From Pseudoselenomonas ruminantium (lineage in GTDB: Bacteria > Bacillota > Negativicutes > Selenomonadales > Selenomonadaceae): 7,291 nt of DNA. The notes beneath the pieces were generated by a model. That model ran no database searches, was not told the DNA's origin, and was given only the letters and a program-made list of their open reading frames with translations. The DNA lies in NCBI GenBank assembly GCA_002448495.1, contig DJYL01000085.1, positions 1 to 7,291 on the forward strand, read 5' to 3'. A program made the translations under genes and the position numbers. This document shows, piece after piece, positions 5,019 through 7,291 of this stretch (the stretch's first letter is position 1; each line of letters starts with the position of its first letter).

Positions 5019-6081
5019 AATTTGCCAAAAATATTTTCCCACCGCCGATAATATGGCCCTGCTCATCGTAAAATACCGCCGACTGGCCCGGTGCCGGAGC
5101 GCGGACAGGCTCGGCAAAGTTTATCTTTATCTGGTCGTCAGCGATGCGCTGCAAGCTGGCCGCCGCACCTGCATGGTGGTAGCGTATCTTTACCTGCGCC
5201 GCAACATCTTCGCCTTCTACCACCTCGCGCGACATAAAGCAGAGGTCTTTACAGAAAACGTCCTGCGTATACAGACCTTCCTCACCACTGATTACGACTT
5301 CATTGGCGGCAGCGCGTATCTCCTTGACATAGGCGGGATAGCCTAACACCAGCCCCAGGCCTTTCCGCTGACCGACGGTATAATGAATGATTCCCTTGTG
5401 CTGTCCCAAGACCTTGCCCGTTTCATCGACAAAATTTCCCACCGCCGTTAAATCTTTGTCGCTGTATTCTTCAATATAATCGGTGTAGCTGCCCTCCGTC
5501 ACAAAACAAATTTCCTGCGAATCTTCCTTATCCGCTACATTGAATCCTGCCTTGCGGGCAATGTCCCGTACCTCGGCTTTGGTCAGCCTGCCCAAGGGCA
5601 GGATGGTACGCGCCAGCTGTGCCTGCGTGAGCTTATAGAGCATATAGGACTGGTCTTTCTGCTTATCTGCGCCCGCCCGCAGGGTATAACGACCATTTTT
5701 CAGCCGCTCGATGATGGCATAGTGACCGGTAGCCACATAATCTGCCCGCATATGCGCCGCCACGCTTAACAGCTGCTCCCACTTCACATAGCGGTTGCAT
5801 TCCACACAGGGGTTTGGGGTGCGCCCCGCTTCATAATCCGCCACAAATGGCTTCGTCACATAATCATGGAAACATGCCACGGTATTCCAGGGATAATAAG
5901 CAATGCCCAAAATATCTGCCGTCCGGGCGGCCTCATCTATCTCACAGCACTTGCTGCTGCCGCTCTCCCACGATTTCAACGTGATGCCGATGACCTCGAA
6001 ACCTGCCACCTTCAGCAAATATGCCGTCACTGCACTGTCCACCCCGCCGGACATCCCTACAATTACCTTGCCTCTGCTCAT
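5017..6081 (-). CDS. mnmA: tRNA-specific 2-thiouridylase MnmA
   Basis: The protein has 354 residues from the ATG at 6081, which has GAGG 6 nt upstream; an ATG at 6093 also has GAGG nearby but would add only four residues. MnmA adenylates U34 of Lys, Glu and Gln tRNAs and replaces the C2 oxygen with sulfur delivered as a persulfide from a cysteine desulfurase. Visible features are the PP-loop GMSGGVDSAV (9-18), the catalytic cysteine in TPNPCVECN (Cys92), the second catalytic cysteine in DSQEICFVTEG (Cys192), the tRNA-binding central part with HYTVGQRKGLGL (233-244), and a beta-barrel C-terminal domain ending in AVFYD and GGGKI. The length and motif order are complete. A Cys-Cys pair at 45-46, seen in many MnmA proteins of anaerobes, is present. 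Its own operator-bearing promoter is at 6124-6156, with a short leader. In many Firmicutes mnmA lies beside a desulfurase and an Rrf2 regulator gene; neither is visible here. Confidence 0.97.
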   Translation of the reverse strand: MSRGKVIVGMSGGVDSAVTAYLLKVAGFEVIGITLKSWESGSSKCCEIDEAARTADILGIAYYPWNTVACFHDYVTKPFVADYEAGRTPNPCVECNRYVKWEQLLSVAAHMRADYVATGHYAIIERLKNGRYTLRAGADKQKDQSYMLYKLTQAQLARTILPLGRLTKAEVRDIARKAGFNVADKEDSQEICFVTEGSYTDYIEEYSDKDLTAVGNFVDETGKVLGQHKGIIHYTVGQRKGLGLVLGYPAYVKEIRAAANEVVISGEEGLYTQDVFCKDLCFMSREVVEGEDVAAQVKIRYHHAGAAASLQRIADDQIKINFAEPVRAPAPGQSAVFYDEQGHIIGGGKIFLAN

Positions 6082-6123
6082 CACAAACCTCATCTTCCTC
6101 ACAAATATAACACTCAACAAACA

Positions 6124-6156
6124 ATGGTATAGTATTAAGCCTAGTATGTCAATAGG
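6124..6156 (-). promoter_or_regulatory. promoter and dyad operator of mnmA (copy 4, most diverged)
   Basis: TTGACA (6152-6147), a 17-bp spacer and TACCAT (6129-6124) form the promoter. The -10 is weaker than in the other three copies. The operator CCTAG (6140-6144), TATGTCA, ATAGG (6152-6156) keeps the core with one end mismatch, and the outer arms are poorly matched. The start point would be near 6117, leaving a leader of only about 36 nt, without the terminator hairpin of copies 1 and 3. Regulation is probably looser here. Confidence 0.8.
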
Positions 6157-6311
6157 TTATAACGATAGATATTGGGGAAAGGAGCAAATGCCAATGATTA
6201 ACTTCACAGTCTCCGCTGCTTGTTTTGCAAAATTTCATCCAGTGCTTATGTTAATAGCCATTTTCACCGATAATACTATGTGAGGAGTTTTCACGACAAG
6301 GGGGGTATTGC
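6157..6311 (+). other. intergenic region before the plus-strand genes, with weak promoter candidates
   Basis: This stretch separates mnmA from the plus-strand genes. A weak sigma-A type pair is TTGCAA (6225-6230), 16 bp, TATGTT (6247-6252). An ACCGATAA at 6266-6273 resembles the -10 of flagellar-type sigma-28 promoters, but the matching -35 is poor. A 31-codon frame (6188-6283) starts after a good AAAGGAG, but its composition does not look like protein and I do not call it a gene. Nothing else is clear. Confidence 0.3.
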
Positions 6312-6438
6312 GTGATTATTGATGGTACGAAAAACAGCTGTATTGACTTTAGCAAGTCTGTTGGAAAGAAAGTGGGCGAAGGTGGGGATTTCCTTGGCCG
6401 ATAACATTGCCGGTGGCAACATTTCAAAGCGCTTATGA
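6312..6438 (+). pseudogene. small unknown gene, apparently frameshifted
   Basis: A GTG at 6312 lies 6 nt after a run of G (6300-6305) that can serve as ribosome site. The frame reads VIIDGTKNSCIDFSKSV, then GKKVGEGGDFLGR, and stops at TAA 6402-6404. Codon use in this first part resembles the window's real genes. From about 6390 the gene-like codons move to the next frame, which reads LADNIAGGNISKRL and ends in a TGA that overlaps the start of the next gene as ATGA (6435-6438). One base change in length near the GGTGGGG run (6381-6387) or soon after would join the two parts into a protein of about 42 residues. Alternatives are a sequencing error, programmed shifting, or two unrelated short frames. 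The product is not recognised. Confidence 0.35.
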
Positions 6439-6683
6439 ACGAATTTTCACCAGCAGAGAACGAACCTGCGGCGCCTGTGACAGAAAAAAGCGACCAAATC
6501 GCCGAAATCCGGCAGGAAATTGCCAAGGCCGTGGCGATATTTCGCCGTGATTATCAGGCCGCTACCAAAGAAAAGGACTTGCCGCAAATCTGTCTGGACA
6601 CTTACGATGCCATAATGTCCGGTCTTGACAAGCTCCAAGCCGAATATACAGAACAGAACGCGGCAACGGAAAAATCCGCATGA
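6435..6683 (+). CDS. small hypothetical helical protein
   Basis: The 82-residue product has a Pro/Ala/Glu-rich, probably flexible N-terminus (1-18), a long predicted helical stretch (about 19-72; EIRQEIAKAVAIFRRDY, then DTYDAIMSGLDKLQAEY) and a polar tail. It has no Cys-rich motif, signal peptide or membrane segment. No Shine-Dalgarno sequence precedes the ATG, but the start overlaps an upstream TGA as ATGA, which suggests coupled translation from the broken or small gene before it. The next gene begins 21 bp after its stop and has a strong ribosome site, so the set is an operon. I do not recognise the family. Small helical proteins next to longer surface or flagellar-associated proteins can be chaperones or adaptors, but nothing here shows that. 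Confidence 0.62.
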   Translation: MNEFSPAENEPAAPVTEKSDQIAEIRQEIAKAVAIFRRDYQAATKEKDLPQICLDTYDAIMSGLDKLQAEYTEQNAATEKSA

Positions 6684-6704
6684 TTTTTACAAGGAGGGAA
6701 AATT

Positions 6705-7291
6705 ATGCTTATTGGACGCGCTGCGGATGGCAGCAACCTGAATGTCAGTGCTGCCGTTGATACGGGAAAGGCCGTACAGCAACAACGTGAAAATGACCAG
6801 CAAACAACCGAAGCCCCGGCCTATCAGGTGGAATTGAGCGGAGCAAAGGAAAGCTACAAGAGCCATTGGGTAGAAAAAGGCAATACCGCTTACCTGCTCC
6901 ATCATGCAGACCAGAGCCTTGAAGATGAACTGGCCGAAATGCAGGCTGGCATTGACGAAATCCTGTCCCGGCCAAGAAACGGGATTATCAAAAGCGCCAA
7001 TGCCTCATTGGATAATTTACCCGATAGTATCGAAACAGTAGACCTTAGCACCCTGCCTAAAGAGGAACTTACGCCGGAATTAAAAGCTGCCATGGCCGAA
7101 CTTGACCGAATTCCCCCTCCTTGGGCCAATATCAAAATAGACATTACGCCCCGTCCCGACATCACTACGATAAAAAGCCAGCATTATACCTGGACATTTG
7201 CCGATGGGCTAAAGGAAAATACCGCCATCAACAAAGCCGTAGATGTGCAAGATACCTCGGATAAACTGCAAAACACCTTAAAGCAGGATAT
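6705..7291 (+). CDS. hypothetical protein, N-terminal part (runs off the window)
   Basis: The frame is open for 195 codons from the ATG at 6705 to the window end, with AAGGAGGG 6-7 nt upstream, an excellent ribosome site. Codon use matches the minus-strand genes. The N-terminus is polar and Gln-rich (AAVDTGKAVQQQRENDQQ), without signal peptide. Residues 40-50 read YQVELSGAKES, a short motif of a kind often found at the start of secreted flagellar-type or filament-associated proteins of related bacteria (from memory, weak). Later parts contain LEDELAEMQAGIDEIL (72-87, helical), PKEELTPELKAAMAELDRI (118-136) and an aromatic HYTWTF stretch near 163. No enzyme motif is seen. It follows the 82-residue protein by 21 bp in one operon. 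Confidence 0.78.
   Translation, partial: MLIGRAADGSNLNVSAAVDTGKAVQQQRENDQQTTEAPAYQVELSGAKESYKSHWVEKGNTAYLLHHADQSLEDELAEMQAGIDEILSRPRNGIIKSANASLDNLPDSIETVDLSTLPKEELTPELKAAMAELDRIPPPWANIKIDITPRPDITTIKSQHYTWTFADGLKENTAINKAVDVQDTSDKLQNTLKQD

Noticed and set aside
336..6156. Four similar repeats as a CRISPR array or transposon ends
   Set aside because: The copies are kilobases apart, all in one orientation, each at a promoter position before a gene, and contain -35 and -10 elements. That fits operators.
6188..6283. 31-codon frame with a good AAAGGAG before its ATG
   Set aside because: Residue content looks random, codon use differs from the neighbours, and there is no recognisable feature; the ribosome-like site may be chance.

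Overview
The window looks like chromosomal DNA of an anaerobic Firmicute with mid-range GC. Protein style and codon use suggest a Negativicute (Selenomonas/Mitsuokella type). That placement is a guess from pattern and was not tested by any search. Seven genes on the minus strand fill about 6.1 kb. A short, unrelated gene string on the plus strand fills the right end and runs off the window.

The minus strand reads from right to left: mnmA (tRNA 2-thiouridylase); a papain-like C39-type peptidase followed by an M20D amidohydrolase, as a two-gene unit; a small protein with two DUF2292/YezD-like units; an alpha/beta-hydrolase esterase and an ATP-grasp ligase, 6 bp apart; and the start of a sulfate-binding lipoprotein gene that is cut by the left edge.

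The main result is regulatory. Four nearly identical minus-strand promoter modules stand before mnmA, the C39-M20 pair, the DUF2292 gene and the sulfate-binding protein gene. Each has TTGACA, a 17-bp spacer and a -10-like hexamer. The -35 lies in a dyad of the form CCTAT-N7-ATAGG, which extends to a perfect 11-bp inverted repeat in one copy. The identifiable members are sulfate uptake, tRNA thiolation, an M20D deacylase and a YezD-like protein, so this is most simply a local sulfur/cysteine regulon with one shared repressor. By analogy with CymR/IscR an Rrf2-family protein is the first candidate, but the regulator is not in the window. Two of the transcripts also share a leader layout: a small CTGAC-ended hairpin, then a GGAGGTT-started terminator-like hairpin before the start codon. 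A third leader contains a 157-bp imperfect palindrome with perfect 18-bp ends.

On this reading the genes cooperate in sulfur supply: sulfate capture, possible peptide and N-acyl-cysteine scavenging, and sulfur delivery to tRNA. The esterase/ATP-grasp pair and the DUF2292 protein are the unexplained members. The plus-strand genes from about 6312 onward are of unknown function, and the first of them appears frameshifted.
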